Shown here in pieces: positions 43,206-52,415 of a DNA stretch of 64,000 nucleotides. The notes beneath the pieces were generated by a model. It worked only from the letters and a program-made list of their open reading frames with translations. It had not been told where the DNA came from and did not search any database. This DNA comes from Candidatus Eiseniibacteriota bacterium (GTDB lineage Bacteria > Orphanbacterota > Orphanbacteria > Orphanbacterales > Orphanbacteraceae), in assembly GCA_029262235.1 (NCBI GenBank), contig JAJCZU010000004.1:434001-498000 (forward strand), given 5' to 3'. Position 1 is the first letter of the stretch; each line of letters begins with the position of its first letter. The position numbers and the translations under genes are program-made.

Positions 43206-43283
43206 GATGGGGAAGTCCTTGCACGGTCTTCACGATGAAAATTGCTTCAATCCTTTATAACGGATTCGTGGTGTCAGATCCCG

Positions 43284-43289
43284 TATAAT
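43284..43289 (+). promoter_or_regulatory. -10 box of the GT4/CapK-like operon
   Basis: A perfect TATAAT lies 31 nt before TTG 43321 and upstream of its GGGAGG ribosome site. The -35 is unclear (CGGATT at a 17-18 bp spacing is poor). Confidence 0.45.
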
Positions 43290-43320
43290 CCATGCAGCCT
43301 GATCGGGAGGAACCTTTTCG

Positions 43321-44457
43321 TTGACCCTACGCATTCTCATGGTGAACTACGAGTACCCTCCGATCGGCGGCGGATCCGCGAACGCGACCCTCTACCTGCT
43401 GCGGGAACTCGGCGCCCGCCCGGATCTCAGGATCGATCTCGTGACAGGCGGGATCGGTGACCGCTTGGACATCGAATCCCTTACCCCCTCGATTCGCATT
43501 CATCGCGTCCCCGTCCCGAAGAAAGAAATGCATTACTGGACCGCGCGCGAACTCGCCACGTGGTTTCTGCGGGCACGGACATACTGCGAGAACCTGATCC
43601 GGCAGGAGACGTTCGATCTCGGTCACTACTGGTCGGGCTGGCCGTCGGGAATCATCGGGCACCGGCATCGTGCGCGGATTCCGTATCTCGTTTCGCTCCG
43701 GGGCTCCGACGTGCCGGGGTACAACCCGCGCCTGCGTGTCCTCGATCCCGTTCTGTTCAAGCCGGTTGCGCGCGCCGTATGGAAGGGGGCGGCGGCCGTG
43801 ACCTGCGTCAGCGAGAACCTCGGCGCACTCGCGCGCAAGACGATGGCGGACCTTCGCTTCGACGTCGTGCGGAACGCGGTCGACTGCGAACGCTTCCGGC
43901 CGGGAACACCCGACAAGGCTTTCACCGCGATCTTCGCCGGCCGCCTCATCGAACGAAAGGGCGTGCCCTATCTGTTTCGCGCGCTTCGCCTGCTCGCTGA
44001 CGACGGCAGGATCTGCCGCCTGCTCGTCGCGGGCAGCGGTCCGGAGCGCGAACGGATGGAACGATACGCACTCGACAACGGACTCCGCGATCAGGTCGAG
44101 TTTTACGGCGTGGTCGGTGACGAGCTGCCCGCGCTCTATGGTCGCGCCCATGTGTTCGTCCTGCCCGCCCTCGAAGAAGCGCTCAGCAACGCGGCCCTCG
44201 AAGCTCTTGCGTCCGGTCTGCCTTTGATCACGACGCGAACGGGGGTCGAAGAGATTCTCGACGACAGCGGGCTTCTGATTCGAAGGAAAAGTGCGGAGAG
44301 CATTGCAGAAGCCCTCGGTCGTTACATCGACGATCCCGCTCTGCTCGCCGCGCACGCGGGAAGGGCGCGGGCGAATGCGGAAGCGATGCCGTGGAGCGAT
44401 GTCGCCGATCGGTACGTGACGATTTACCACGAGATGATGAAGGCGGGAGCGCGGTGA
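43321..44457 (+). CDS. GT4-family glycosyltransferase
   Basis: A 378-residue protein. TTG 43321 is supported by GGGAGGAA 8 nt upstream. The acceptor domain starts LRILMVNYEYPPIGGGSANATLYLLREL. The donor domain has TAIFAGRLIERKGVPYLFRAL, QVEFYGVVGDELPALYGRAH and the E-x7-E motif EEALSNAALEALASGLP. The gene is coupled to the CapK-like ligase (GTGA overlap), a pairing seen in capsule and exopolysaccharide loci. A role in surface glycan synthesis is likely. Confidence 0.92.
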   Translation: MTLRILMVNYEYPPIGGGSANATLYLLRELGARPDLRIDLVTGGIGDRLDIESLTPSIRIHRVPVPKKEMHYWTARELATWFLRARTYCENLIRQETFDLGHYWSGWPSGIIGHRHRARIPYLVSLRGSDVPGYNPRLRVLDPVLFKPVARAVWKGAAAVTCVSENLGALARKTMADLRFDVVRNAVDCERFRPGTPDKAFTAIFAGRLIERKGVPYLFRALRLLADDGRICRLLVAGSGPERERMERYALDNGLRDQVEFYGVVGDELPALYGRAHVFVLPALEEALSNAALEALASGLPLITTRTGVEEILDDSGLLIRRKSAESIAEALGRYIDDPALLAAHAGRARANAEAMPWSDVADRYVTIYHEMMKAGAR

Positions 44458-45704
44458 ACCCGTTCGTCCTGGCAGCGGAGATGCTCGCTCTCCAGCGTGA
44501 GCAGTGGCGACCTTCCCATGTTGTGCGCGAACGGCAGTGGCGCCTGCTCCGGTCGATGCTCGCGCATGCCTACGACACGACACCGCACTACCGATCGGCT
44601 TTCGATGCCCGCGGCATCACACCGGCCGACATTCGCACGCCGGATGACCTGACCCGTCTGCCGATTCTGAAGAAGAGAGACCTCCGCGCTCCGGACGGGC
44701 TCTTCGCGCGCGGGTACAAGCGCGAATCCCTGCACAAGTCGTTCAGCTCGGGCTCGACCGGGGAGGGGGCGACGACGTACTTCGACGATCGCGCCTGGGT
44801 CATCGGGCGCTTTCTCGTGAAGCTGCGTGCGCGTCTCGCGTGCGGTCTCCGCCCGTGGCACAACGCCGCTCTCTTTCAGTGGATTCCGAACGAGCCTTCG
44901 TTCCTTCGCCGGCGCATTCTCCGGCAGCTTGCGTTCGGGGTGCACGAACCGCTCGACCAGACAACGGACAGTCTCGTTTCGTTCGGCCCGCACGCTCTCT
45001 ACGGTTTTCCGAGTTACCTGACGCGGCTTGCTCCTGTCGCCGCAGGACGCGTTCGTCCGCGGTTCGTGTTTACGAGCGGCGAGCTGCTGACGGAGCGCGT
45101 GCGCGAAACGATCGCTTCCGGTTTCGGCGCCGAAGTGTTCGACATTTACGGCTGCACCGAGATGAAGGAGATCGCGTGGGAATGTCCGGCGCGCAGCGGC
45201 TATCACGTGAACGCCGATTCTGTTTTCGTCGAGATCCTGACGCAGGAGGAAGACGGTGTGCCGGCGGGTTCGATCGTGGTTACTTCGCTCGTGAATCGGG
45301 CGATGCCCCTGATCCGCTATCTCGTGGGCGATTCCGGGTCGTGGATTCCGGAGGCGTGTTCGTGCGGCCGCGGCCTGCCGCTCATGCGTCCTTCGCTCGG
45401 ACGCCTGGCCGACTACTTCATACTTCCCGGCGGGGGCGAAGTGTCACCGTACAATGTCATGGATCCTGTCGAGGCGCTCCCCGGCGTCGCACAGTTCGAG
45501 ATCGTGCAGGATCGGACCGACCATGCGCTCGTCCGTGTCGTACCGTCGGCAACGTTCGACGAGGATACCAAACGCGAGATCGTGCGCGGGCTGGCGCCCG
45601 TAATCCCGGGGATGACGATCACGATCGAGGTCGTGGACGAGATCCGGCCCGAGAAGAGCGGGAAGTTCCGGATCGTGAAGAACACCGCCTTTTCGGACAG
45701 CTGA
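44454..45704 (+). CDS. CapK-like (PaaK superfamily) adenylate-forming enzyme
   Basis: A 416-residue protein. GTG 44454 overlaps the GT4 stop (GTGA) and has GGGAG upstream. The N-terminal helix has RLLRSMLAHAYDTTPHYRSAF, typical of CapK. The P-loop is SFSSGSTGEGATTYFD, followed by PRFVFTSGELLTERVRETI and DIYGCTEMKEIAWEC. A CSCGRGLP cysteine motif precedes the C-terminal domain, which ends EIRPEKSGKFRIVKNTA with the catalytic-type lysine. CapK proteins are linked to capsule modification, with activity not settled. Pairing with a glycosyltransferase supports that role. Confidence 0.85.
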   Translation: MNPFVLAAEMLALQREQWRPSHVVRERQWRLLRSMLAHAYDTTPHYRSAFDARGITPADIRTPDDLTRLPILKKRDLRAPDGLFARGYKRESLHKSFSSGSTGEGATTYFDDRAWVIGRFLVKLRARLACGLRPWHNAALFQWIPNEPSFLRRRILRQLAFGVHEPLDQTTDSLVSFGPHALYGFPSYLTRLAPVAAGRVRPRFVFTSGELLTERVRETIASGFGAEVFDIYGCTEMKEIAWECPARSGYHVNADSVFVEILTQEEDGVPAGSIVVTSLVNRAMPLIRYLVGDSGSWIPEACSCGRGLPLMRPSLGRLADYFILPGGGEVSPYNVMDPVEALPGVAQFEIVQDRTDHALVRVVPSATFDEDTKREIVRGLAPVIPGMTITIEVVDEIRPEKSGKFRIVKNTAFSDS

Positions 45705-45749
45705 CGCCCGTGGTATTCTGAGGGCAATTCGCCCTGGAAAGGACTGCCC

Positions 45750-47066
45750 GTGCCGATGCTCTCTACCCGATCGTACCGCCGGCGGACGCCCGCGGCGGCG
45801 CTTCCTGCCCTGTCTGCGCTTCTGCTCCTCTGCGCCGCGCCCGCGTTTTCGGCCGGTTATGTGACTGAAAATGTAGTTCTCGTGATCATCGACGGGCTAC
45901 GCTATTCGGAAGGACTCGGCGATTCGACGCGTGCGCATGCTCCGCGAATGGCGGAACTCGCCGAGCGCGGCGCGAAGGTCGAGCCGTTCCTGAACGACGG
46001 GATCACGTACACGCGAAACGCGATTCCCGCGATCTGGTGCGGCGCCTGGACCGGCATCGGTTCGTTTCAGGATGAAGCATGCGGCGGCGCGGGGAACAGC
46101 CACGCGATTCTGCCGACTGTCTTCGAGTATTATCGCAAGCATCTCGACCGACCACAGCGCGACTGCGCCTACGTTCTGCCGGCGGTCGGCTGTGTCTGGA
46201 AGCCGAGCTTCGACGCGAATTACGGCAGGAACTACTGGCCGTACACACACGCGGTCGGCACGGGAGACCGCACGGTCTTTCACGAAGCGCTCGGTGTGAT
46301 CGAAAGAGACGCGCCGTCGTTTCTGCTGCTCTATCTTTCCGATGTGGATCATGAAGGGCATGGCGGCAACTGGGAGAATTACCTGAAGGCGATCGTGACT
46401 GCCGACAGCATCGTGGGCGCGCTCTGGGACCATCTCGCGACGCTGCCCGGGTACGCGGGAAAGACGACACTCTTCGTGACGAACGATCACGGCCGTCACG
46501 ATTACGACTTTCGCGGGCATGGCGACGACTGCACGGGTTGCCGCACGATCGAACTTCTTACGATCGGGCCGGACATCGTGCCCGGCCTTGTCTCGATCGT
46601 GCCCCGCGCGATCCCCGACATCGTGCCCACGATCGGAGAGCTTCTGGGATTTCCGACAGAGCGGTCTACGGGAGAGCCCATGCTCGAACTGCTGATCGCG
46701 CCCGGTACGGAAACAGGCGGCTCCGACACGGGAACGGGGGAGACGGACGGGAGCGGGGACGCCGGCGGGGAAGCGGAAGGGAACTCGTTTCCCGCGAACT
46801 GGATCGGAAGCGCGCCGAATCCGTCGACCGGCGCGAGCCGCATTCGATTTCGAACGAGCACGGAGGGGCGCGCGCGCGTCGCGCTGCACGACCTGGCCGG
46901 GCGCGAAGTCGCCGAAGTCTTCGACGGCCGCCCCGGCAGCGGCATGCACCTGATTCAGCGCGACTGGCGCGACCGGAGCGGAGATCCGCTGCGCGCGGGA
47001 GTCTATTTCCTCACACTGGAAACCGAGACGGAAACGCTCACGGAGCGGATCGTCATTCTTCGATAG
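45750..47066 (+). CDS. Secreted alkaline-phosphatase-superfamily phosphodiesterase-like protein with FlgD-type sorting domain
   Basis: A 438-residue protein. GTG 45750 has AAAGGA 7 nt upstream. The signal peptide ends LLLLCAAPAFSA. The catalytic core shows the superfamily metal sites: NVVLVIIDGLRYSEG, LYLSDVDHEGHGGNW (Asp, His) and FVTNDHGRHDYDF (Asp, His). A Gly/Asp/Thr-rich linker (about 315-345) leads to a FlgD-like sorting domain: SAPNPSTGASRIRF, VALHDLAGREVAEV, LRAGVYFLTLETE, ending IVILR. It probably hydrolyses phosphate esters or diesters on the cell surface. The kinase at 47079 begins 12 bases after its stop. Confidence 0.83.
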   Translation: MPMLSTRSYRRRTPAAALPALSALLLLCAAPAFSAGYVTENVVLVIIDGLRYSEGLGDSTRAHAPRMAELAERGAKVEPFLNDGITYTRNAIPAIWCGAWTGIGSFQDEACGGAGNSHAILPTVFEYYRKHLDRPQRDCAYVLPAVGCVWKPSFDANYGRNYWPYTHAVGTGDRTVFHEALGVIERDAPSFLLLYLSDVDHEGHGGNWENYLKAIVTADSIVGALWDHLATLPGYAGKTTLFVTNDHGRHDYDFRGHGDDCTGCRTIELLTIGPDIVPGLVSIVPRAIPDIVPTIGELLGFPTERSTGEPMLELLIAPGTETGGSDTGTGETDGSGDAGGEAEGNSFPANWIGSAPNPSTGASRIRFRTSTEGRARVALHDLAGREVAEVFDGRPGSGMHLIQRDWRDRSGDPLRAGVYFLTLETETETLTERIVILR

Positions 47067-47078
47067 GAGCGAATCATT

Positions 47079-49763
47079 TTGGACCCTGTCCGCTTGAAGA
47101 GAGTGCGCGAGCTGATTCAGCAGGTCGCCTCGCTTTCGCCCGCCGAGCGCACGGCCTACCTGCGCGAGCACTTCACCGACGACCCCGATCTCATCGACGC
47201 GGTCGAGGATCTGATCGTTTACGAGAACGAAACGATCATGGATACCGTGGCCCCTTCCGTTCCGCGAACGCGCGAAAAGGACCCGTCCATTCCGGACACG
47301 ATCGCGGGCTACAAAGTTCTCGGCAAGCTCGGCGAAGGCGGAATGGGGATCGTGTACGAAGCGGAACAGCTGCGCCCGCATCGTCACGTGGCGCTCAAAG
47401 TAATTCGCGGCGGCCGTTTCGTCGACGAAGTCTCGATCAAGATGTTCGAGCGCGAAGCGAACACGCTCGCCCGCCTGAAACACCCGAACATCGGCGCGAT
47501 TTACGAGTCGGGGCGCACCGACGACGGCCAGCACTTCTTCGCGATGGAGCTGCTGATGGGGCACGAGATCGACGTGTTTCTCATGCGCCGTACGCCGGGC
47601 GAAATGGGACAGTCCGAAATCGGTATCCGCCTGAATCTCTTCCGCCAGATCTGTAACGCCGTGAACTACGCGCATCAGCGCGGGGTGATCCATCGGGATC
47701 TCAAACCTTCGAACATCATCGTTACGGAAGAAGATGCGGCGATGTCATCAGGGAGCAGCCTCGGGCCGCAGGTCAAGATTCTCGACTTCGGACTGGCGCG
47801 CATCGTCGACTCCGAGGCCGCGGGCTCCCTCGTGAGCGAAGTGGGCGTTATCAAGGGAACGCTTCCGTACATGAGTCCGGAGCAGGCGCGCGGCGAAACG
47901 GACGAACTGGATCTCCGCACCGACGTCTATGCACTCGGCGTGATTCTGTTCGAAATGCTGAGCGGGTCCAAGCCGTACGAACTCGACAAGGGCTCGATTC
48001 TCGAAGCGATTCGCGTGATCACCGAGCAGTCGCCCCGCAGTTTCCGCGGAACTCCCTGGGGGAACGGGTTCGCCGGCGGTGAACTCGAAACGATCGCGCG
48101 CAAAGCGCTCGAGAAGAATCCGGCGGATCGCTATCAGAACGCGGCGGCGATCGCCGAAGACATCGAACGCTACCAGACGAACCAGCCGATTCTGGCGCGC
48201 CCGCCCAGCACGATGTATCAGCTGCAGAAGCTCGTGGCGCGGAACAAAATTCCGGTCGCGCTCGCTGCAACGATGCTCGTTCTGCTCGTCGGGTTCAGCG
48301 GCCTCATGAGCGTGCTCTACCAGCGCGCCGTGCTCGCCGAGAAAGTGGCGGCCGAGGAAGCGGCGACGGCCAATCAGGTCACGGAGTTCATGGAGGGCAT
48401 CTTTACCGTTTCCGACCCCGGAGAAGCGCGCGGGAACGAGGTTACGGCACGCGAAATTCTCGACAAGGGCGCCGTCGAAATTCGAGGCAAGCTCGTTGAC
48501 CAGCCCAAGGTGCAAGGGCGCTTGATGGGCACGATCGGACGCGTGTACTGGGGGCTCGGACTCTACGAAGATTCGCGCAGACTGTTTGACGACGCGTTCG
48601 CGATCAAGTCAAACGTGTATCCGCCCGACGCGCCCGAGATCGGCGCGAGCCAGTACGATCGCGCCCTGGCACATCACTACCTGGGGGAACACGAAGAGGC
48701 GCTTGCGTCGGTCGACGAGGCACTCGCGATCTGGAATACCGAATCGGATTCGCCGTCATCACGTGCGCTCAAAGCCCGTGTGCTCCGCCTGAATACTCTC
48801 TCCGAACTCGGTCGGCATGAAGAGGCGATTGCGCAGTTCGAAGAAACGCTTCCTCTGATCGAGCAGATGGACGGAGAAGAGAGTCAGGCGTACGTGATCG
48901 CGCTCAGCAGCTACGGAAACGCGCTCGACAATGCGCTGAACCGTCCGGCGGCCTATGACGTTTTTCGCCGCGTCGTCGCACTTTCGGAGAAAGTGTTCCC
49001 CGAGAATCACCATCAGATCTCGGTCGGTCTTACGAATCTCGCGAATGTCGCGCTGAACCTGCAGAAAGTCGAGGAGGCGCGAACCAGCCTTCGACGAGCG
49101 ATCGATATTCAGACCGTCGTCTACAGTCCGAATCATCCGAAAGTTCTCGAGAACAAGGGCAACCTCGCGATTCAATATGACGAGACGGGCGAGAGCGACA
49201 AATCGCGTCCGCTTTTCGAAGAAGTGCTTGCCGGTTACATCGCGCTCTACGGTGAAGAACACGAGCAGGTCGCGCAGTCTCAGGGCAATATGGGGTACTG
49301 GCATTTGAAGACCGGTGATCCCGCCACGGCGCTGGAGTACCTGCGAAAGTCGTATGAGTTCCGTTTGAAGCGATTCGGGGACGAGCATCTCTCGACAATC
49401 CTGTCTCTGTATCATGTCGGCGTGGCGGAGAGGGAACTCGGGAACTACGAAGAGAGTCTGAACGCGCTTCGGCACGTGCTGATGGTAGACGAGAAAGTGC
49501 TCGGTCCGGATCACTCGGATGTCGGCTATGACTACGAAGAGCTGGCGATCACGCTGCGTCGCATGGGACGGATCGAAGAGGCGGACTCACTGGAGGCGAA
49601 GTCGAAGAAAATCCTTGCGGCCGCGGAAGCCGCCTATCTCGCCCAGCAGGCAGCGAATGCGGCGGCGGAGGCCGAGGAGGATGCCGATACTGCGGCCGAC
49701 GCGAGTGCCGGTGACGCCGGTGACGCCGGTGGCTCCGCCGCAGAGACGGCCTCTACTCCGTAA
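47079..49763 (+). CDS. Membrane Ser/Thr protein kinase with TPR array
   Basis: A 894-residue protein. The start is TTG 47079, supported by AGGAG 9 nt upstream. Residues 1-45 form the helical leader RLKRVRELIQQVASLSPAERTAYL. The kinase domain (about 77-350) has GEGGMGIVY, VALK K107, HRDLKPSN D207 and DFG D236, with a Ser/Met-rich insertion before the DFG. A membrane helix lies near 393-415. TPRs follow (LGEHEEALASVDEALAI, LGNYEESLNALRHVL). It ends in a low-complexity Ala/Glu/Asp/Gly tail (about 845-894). Its 3' end overlaps the convergent anti-sigma gene by 11 bases, so sigma, anti-sigma and kinase are clustered here. Confidence 0.92.
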   Translation: MDPVRLKRVRELIQQVASLSPAERTAYLREHFTDDPDLIDAVEDLIVYENETIMDTVAPSVPRTREKDPSIPDTIAGYKVLGKLGEGGMGIVYEAEQLRPHRHVALKVIRGGRFVDEVSIKMFEREANTLARLKHPNIGAIYESGRTDDGQHFFAMELLMGHEIDVFLMRRTPGEMGQSEIGIRLNLFRQICNAVNYAHQRGVIHRDLKPSNIIVTEEDAAMSSGSSLGPQVKILDFGLARIVDSEAAGSLVSEVGVIKGTLPYMSPEQARGETDELDLRTDVYALGVILFEMLSGSKPYELDKGSILEAIRVITEQSPRSFRGTPWGNGFAGGELETIARKALEKNPADRYQNAAAIAEDIERYQTNQPILARPPSTMYQLQKLVARNKIPVALAATMLVLLVGFSGLMSVLYQRAVLAEKVAAEEAATANQVTEFMEGIFTVSDPGEARGNEVTAREILDKGAVEIRGKLVDQPKVQGRLMGTIGRVYWGLGLYEDSRRLFDDAFAIKSNVYPPDAPEIGASQYDRALAHHYLGEHEEALASVDEALAIWNTESDSPSSRALKARVLRLNTLSELGRHEEAIAQFEETLPLIEQMDGEESQAYVIALSSYGNALDNALNRPAAYDVFRRVVALSEKVFPENHHQISVGLTNLANVALNLQKVEEARTSLRRAIDIQTVVYSPNHPKVLENKGNLAIQYDETGESDKSRPLFEEVLAGYIALYGEEHEQVAQSQGNMGYWHLKTGDPATALEYLRKSYEFRLKRFGDEHLSTILSLYHVGVAERELGNYEESLNALRHVLMVDEKVLGPDHSDVGYDYEELAITLRRMGRIEEADSLEAKSKKILAAAEAAYLAQQAANAAAEAEEDADTAADASAGDAGDAGGSAAETASTP

Positions 49764-50550
49764 CCGGGGAGAACACCGCGTACTCCGATACGAGGTGCGA
49801 CCCGTCGCGCAGTACGGCCGTGACGCGCCATGTGTACGAGCCCGCGATCGGGTCCGGCATCACCAGGCTCGCGTTCGTACCGCCCGTTTTCGTGCTCGTC
49901 ACGATCCCGCCGTCGGCTCCGGTCACTTCCAGTTCGTACTGAAGCGCTCCCTCGACCGCCTTCCACGAAAACGTGACCGGTTCTCCGGCCGTGACGACCG
50001 CGTCGCCCGCCGGTGTGATCGCGAGGTTCCGATCGAAGCGATCGGGAAGCGCGCCGTCGCGGAACGTCGGTTCCCTGTCCGCATTCCAGTAGCCGACCAT
50101 CAGCACGAGCGCCGCGGCCGCCGCGAGCGCCGTCCAGCTGGCTCGCGATCGGAAGAATCCCCGATTCGCACGCGCCGGTTTCAGCAGCTCTTCCGCACGC
50201 CGGCTTACGGTTTCGGGGACGCGCTCCGGCCGCCCGCCTGTGTTCGCGTCGTGCGCGCTGCCCGCGTCATGCGCGAGAAAGCCCAGCGAGTCGCGGCACT
50301 CCCCGCACGCCGCGGTATGCGCCGCGATCATGCGGGTGGCGCTGTCGTCCAGCGTACCGTCGTGATACGCCGCAAGCAGCATCGGATCCGGGTGATCGTC
50401 GTGCATCGTTTCGTCGAGCGGTCGCATCGCATGAAACCGCGCCTTGCAGTCCGCGCACTCTTCGAGATGATTCGCAACGGTTCTCGTTTCCATATCACTC
50501 AAATCCCCGTCCATGTAACGGTGCAGGCGTTCTTCTTCGATGTGTCTCAT
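49753..50550 (-). CDS. Membrane anti-sigma factor with two zinc-finger motifs
   Basis: A 265-residue protein. ATG 50550 overlaps the sigma stop (ATGA). Two zf-HC2-type motifs are present: H28-x3-C32-x2-C35 and H78-x3-C82-x2-C85. One membrane helix follows (about 138-155, WTALAAAAALVLMVGYW). The ~100-residue extracytoplasmic part is a beta-sandwich-like domain (VTAGEPVTFSWKAVEGALQYELEV, GSYTWRVTAVLRDG), as in FnIII/Ig folds. It should tether and inhibit the sigma factor encoded just upstream. Tandem zinc fingers in one anti-sigma are less common than one. Confidence 0.87.
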   Translation of the reverse strand: MRHIEEERLHRYMDGDLSDMETRTVANHLEECADCKARFHAMRPLDETMHDDHPDPMLLAAYHDGTLDDSATRMIAAHTAACGECRDSLGFLAHDAGSAHDANTGGRPERVPETVSRRAEELLKPARANRGFFRSRASWTALAAAAALVLMVGYWNADREPTFRDGALPDRFDRNLAITPAGDAVVTAGEPVTFSWKAVEGALQYELEVTGADGGIVTSTKTGGTNASLVMPDPIAGSYTWRVTAVLRDGSHLVSEYAVFSPVTE

Positions 50551-51437
50551 TCCTTCCCTCTCCCTTCCCGATCGAGCAGAGGCCGCAGTTGCAGGCGGAG
50601 ATGTTCGGCAACTTTCGCGAGCTTCGGATACAGCTGCGTGTAGTCGTCCATGCCGATCTCGTCGGCAATCTCCCGGGCGGTCAAATCCTTTTCAAATCGT
50701 AAAATGGCGAGCCGGCGATCGTCGTCCCCGAGCTTCGCGATGGCGGTTCGAAAACCGTCGCGGATTTCAGCACGGCGTAGCCAGCTTTCGGGCGAGGACC
50801 AGGCGCGCTCCGACTTCACCGAAATCAGATCGTCGAGTGCCACGGTCGGTGACCGGCGCGCCATCCAGAACGTCGTGAGGCTTTTGCGATACGTGTCGGA
50901 CAGACGCTCTTCGATCGTCGCGATGTGATCCTGAATCTCGCTGACCTGCAGGTTCACGTTTTCCCGTGCGTTCACTTCCTCCACGGTTTCGGCGTGCGTC
51001 ATGTTCTGCCAGTATATGGAACGGAACACCGCGCGCACGACCGGTGGCAGCGCGGCGATCTCGCGCGGCATCCGGCGCCGCCCCTGCTGCGAGCGAATCC
51101 AGTCGATCACGAGATTCCGCGTGATCAGCTTGAGCCAGGTCGCAAAGGTGCACTTCACTTTCCGGCCCTCGGGCGCGAAGGCACGCAGCCGCCGGCAGTT
51201 CTCCTCGGAGAGCTTCTCCATGACGAACAGATAGGCGTCCATGCGATCGTCGCCGTCCTTGATCTGGAATTCGATCGTGCGCATCACGGTGTCCGTGTGC
51301 TCGCGCACGAAAGCCTTCCACGCCTTGCGGGGTTCCGTCATGATTTGCTGCAGCAGGTCCATACGAGCCGATCGGGGGGCGGGCCTTCGAATGAGCCGCT
51401 CCCTGGTTTCGATCGAAAGGGTTGCCGTACAAGCCAT
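50547..51437 (-). CDS. ECF-like sigma factor, long form
   Basis: A 296-residue protein, about 100 longer than usual for an ECF sigma. ATG 51437 has GGAGG about 5 nt upstream. Region 2 is seen as DAYLFVMEKLSEENCRRLRAF and CTFATWLKLITRNLVIDWIRSQQGRRRMP. A ~75-residue insertion (NARENVNLQVSEIQDHIATIEERLSDTYRK) precedes region 4, which has LAILRFEKDLTAREIADEIGMDD followed by YPKLAKVAEHLRLQLR. The coupled anti-sigma gene overlaps by 4 bases, which supports the sigma assignment. Confidence 0.82.
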   Translation of the reverse strand: MACTATLSIETRERLIRRPAPRSARMDLLQQIMTEPRKAWKAFVREHTDTVMRTIEFQIKDGDDRMDAYLFVMEKLSEENCRRLRAFAPEGRKVKCTFATWLKLITRNLVIDWIRSQQGRRRMPREIAALPPVVRAVFRSIYWQNMTHAETVEEVNARENVNLQVSEIQDHIATIEERLSDTYRKSLTTFWMARRSPTVALDDLISVKSERAWSSPESWLRRAEIRDGFRTAIAKLGDDDRRLAILRFEKDLTAREIADEIGMDDYTQLYPKLAKVAEHLRLQLRPLLDREGRGKE

Positions 51438-51520
51438 CGGTTCCTCCGAGGTTCAAGCCTCGTAGGACCTGTACGGACCCTGTTCGTCGATTTTGGAAAT
51501 TCTCTAAACTCTTTTATCTA

Positions 51521-51550
51521 TTGATCTTACACCACGGAATCGTGTATAGT
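51521..51550 (+). promoter_or_regulatory. Short-leader promoter for the gene at 51560
   Basis: TTGATC, an 18-bp spacer and TATAGT end 9 nt before ATG 51560. Initiation 6-8 nt after the -10 would leave 1-3 nt of leader. There is no ribosome binding site. Confidence 0.6.
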
Positions 51551-51559
51551 GTACTCACT

Positions 51560-52387
51560 ATGTGGAAGCCGGTAATACTCTATTGGCTCCTGTTGACCGC
51601 GTTCCTGCCCGCCGCGGCTTCCTCAGCCCAGCCCGCCGTCTTTGCCGACGGCCAATGTGTTGTCGTCTGGGAAGGACAGCAGGAGCACGTCTACTTCGCG
51701 ATTCGGAACAACCGTCTCGATGATGCCGTCATCGACTACGACCTTACCGGCGCGTCCGTAAATGCATCCGGCTCCATCACGCTTTCTCCCCACGATCAGG
51801 ACTCGCTCGTTTTCGTGATTCCGTCGCCTCTCGCGATCGGAAATTACGCGTACAACCTCGTGATGCGCGACGCGAACTCGATCGGCGATACGGTCCTCTG
51901 GAATGCGCAGGCGACGGTCTCCGTGGTCGACTCCACTATCGTACCATCCGTCGTCCCTACTTTCGACCCGTTCACGCTCCTGGGCATTTCGCGCAGCTCG
52001 TACCAGCCGCAGCCGAAGAAGACCGTCGTAAAGACGCCGAAGAGTCCCGAAAAGCTGGGAACCACGTTCCTCTGGACCGCGGTGCTGACGAATGTCGACC
52101 CGTTCGACCCGGGAAATCTGTTTCAGGCAGCGCCGAACGCGGGATCGATTGCGGGGAATCCGGGGGCGCTGCTCGATATCGATCTCGCGATCGAGAACGG
52201 CAGTCCGGTCGACTTCGGATCGATGAATCGTATTGTCTACGTCGTTTCGGACTCGATGGGATTTCCGCTCGCGACGGCCTGTACGCCCGTTGTCGGCGAC
52301 AGCATCGACATGATTCCCGTGGGCGTGACCGGCCCGGCCGCGACCGAAGAGAGAAGCTGGTCGCATCTGAAGGAACTGTTCCGCTAG
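51560..52387 (+). CDS. Secreted hypothetical protein with LKELFR C-terminus
   Basis: A 275-residue protein. ATG 51560 begins a signal peptide (MWKPVILYWLLLTAFLPAAA) and sits just after a good promoter. The mature part opens with a beta-sandwich-like domain: VVVWEGQQEHVYFAIRNN, GSITLSPHDQDSLVFVIPSPL, GNYAYNLVMRDANSIGDTV. A Lys/Pro-rich middle (YQPQPKKTVVKTPKSPEK) joins a second small domain. The last residues are RSWSHLKELFR, shared with the small ORF at 880-1152. Function unknown. It is convergent with the CHAT-TPR gene, 28 bases apart. Confidence 0.8.
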   Translation: MWKPVILYWLLLTAFLPAAASSAQPAVFADGQCVVVWEGQQEHVYFAIRNNRLDDAVIDYDLTGASVNASGSITLSPHDQDSLVFVIPSPLAIGNYAYNLVMRDANSIGDTVLWNAQATVSVVDSTIVPSVVPTFDPFTLLGISRSSYQPQPKKTVVKTPKSPEKLGTTFLWTAVLTNVDPFDPGNLFQAAPNAGSIAGNPGALLDIDLAIENGSPVDFGSMNRIVYVVSDSMGFPLATACTPVVGDSIDMIPVGVTGPAATEERSWSHLKELFR

Positions 52388-52415
52388 AGACAGGAACCGC
52401 TCCGCTGAAGCTCGC

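Noticed and set aside
43206-43320. Mobile-element boundary between the divergent ligase and GT4 genes
   Set aside because: No inverted repeats or target duplications; a normal divergent promoter region with TATAAT explains it.
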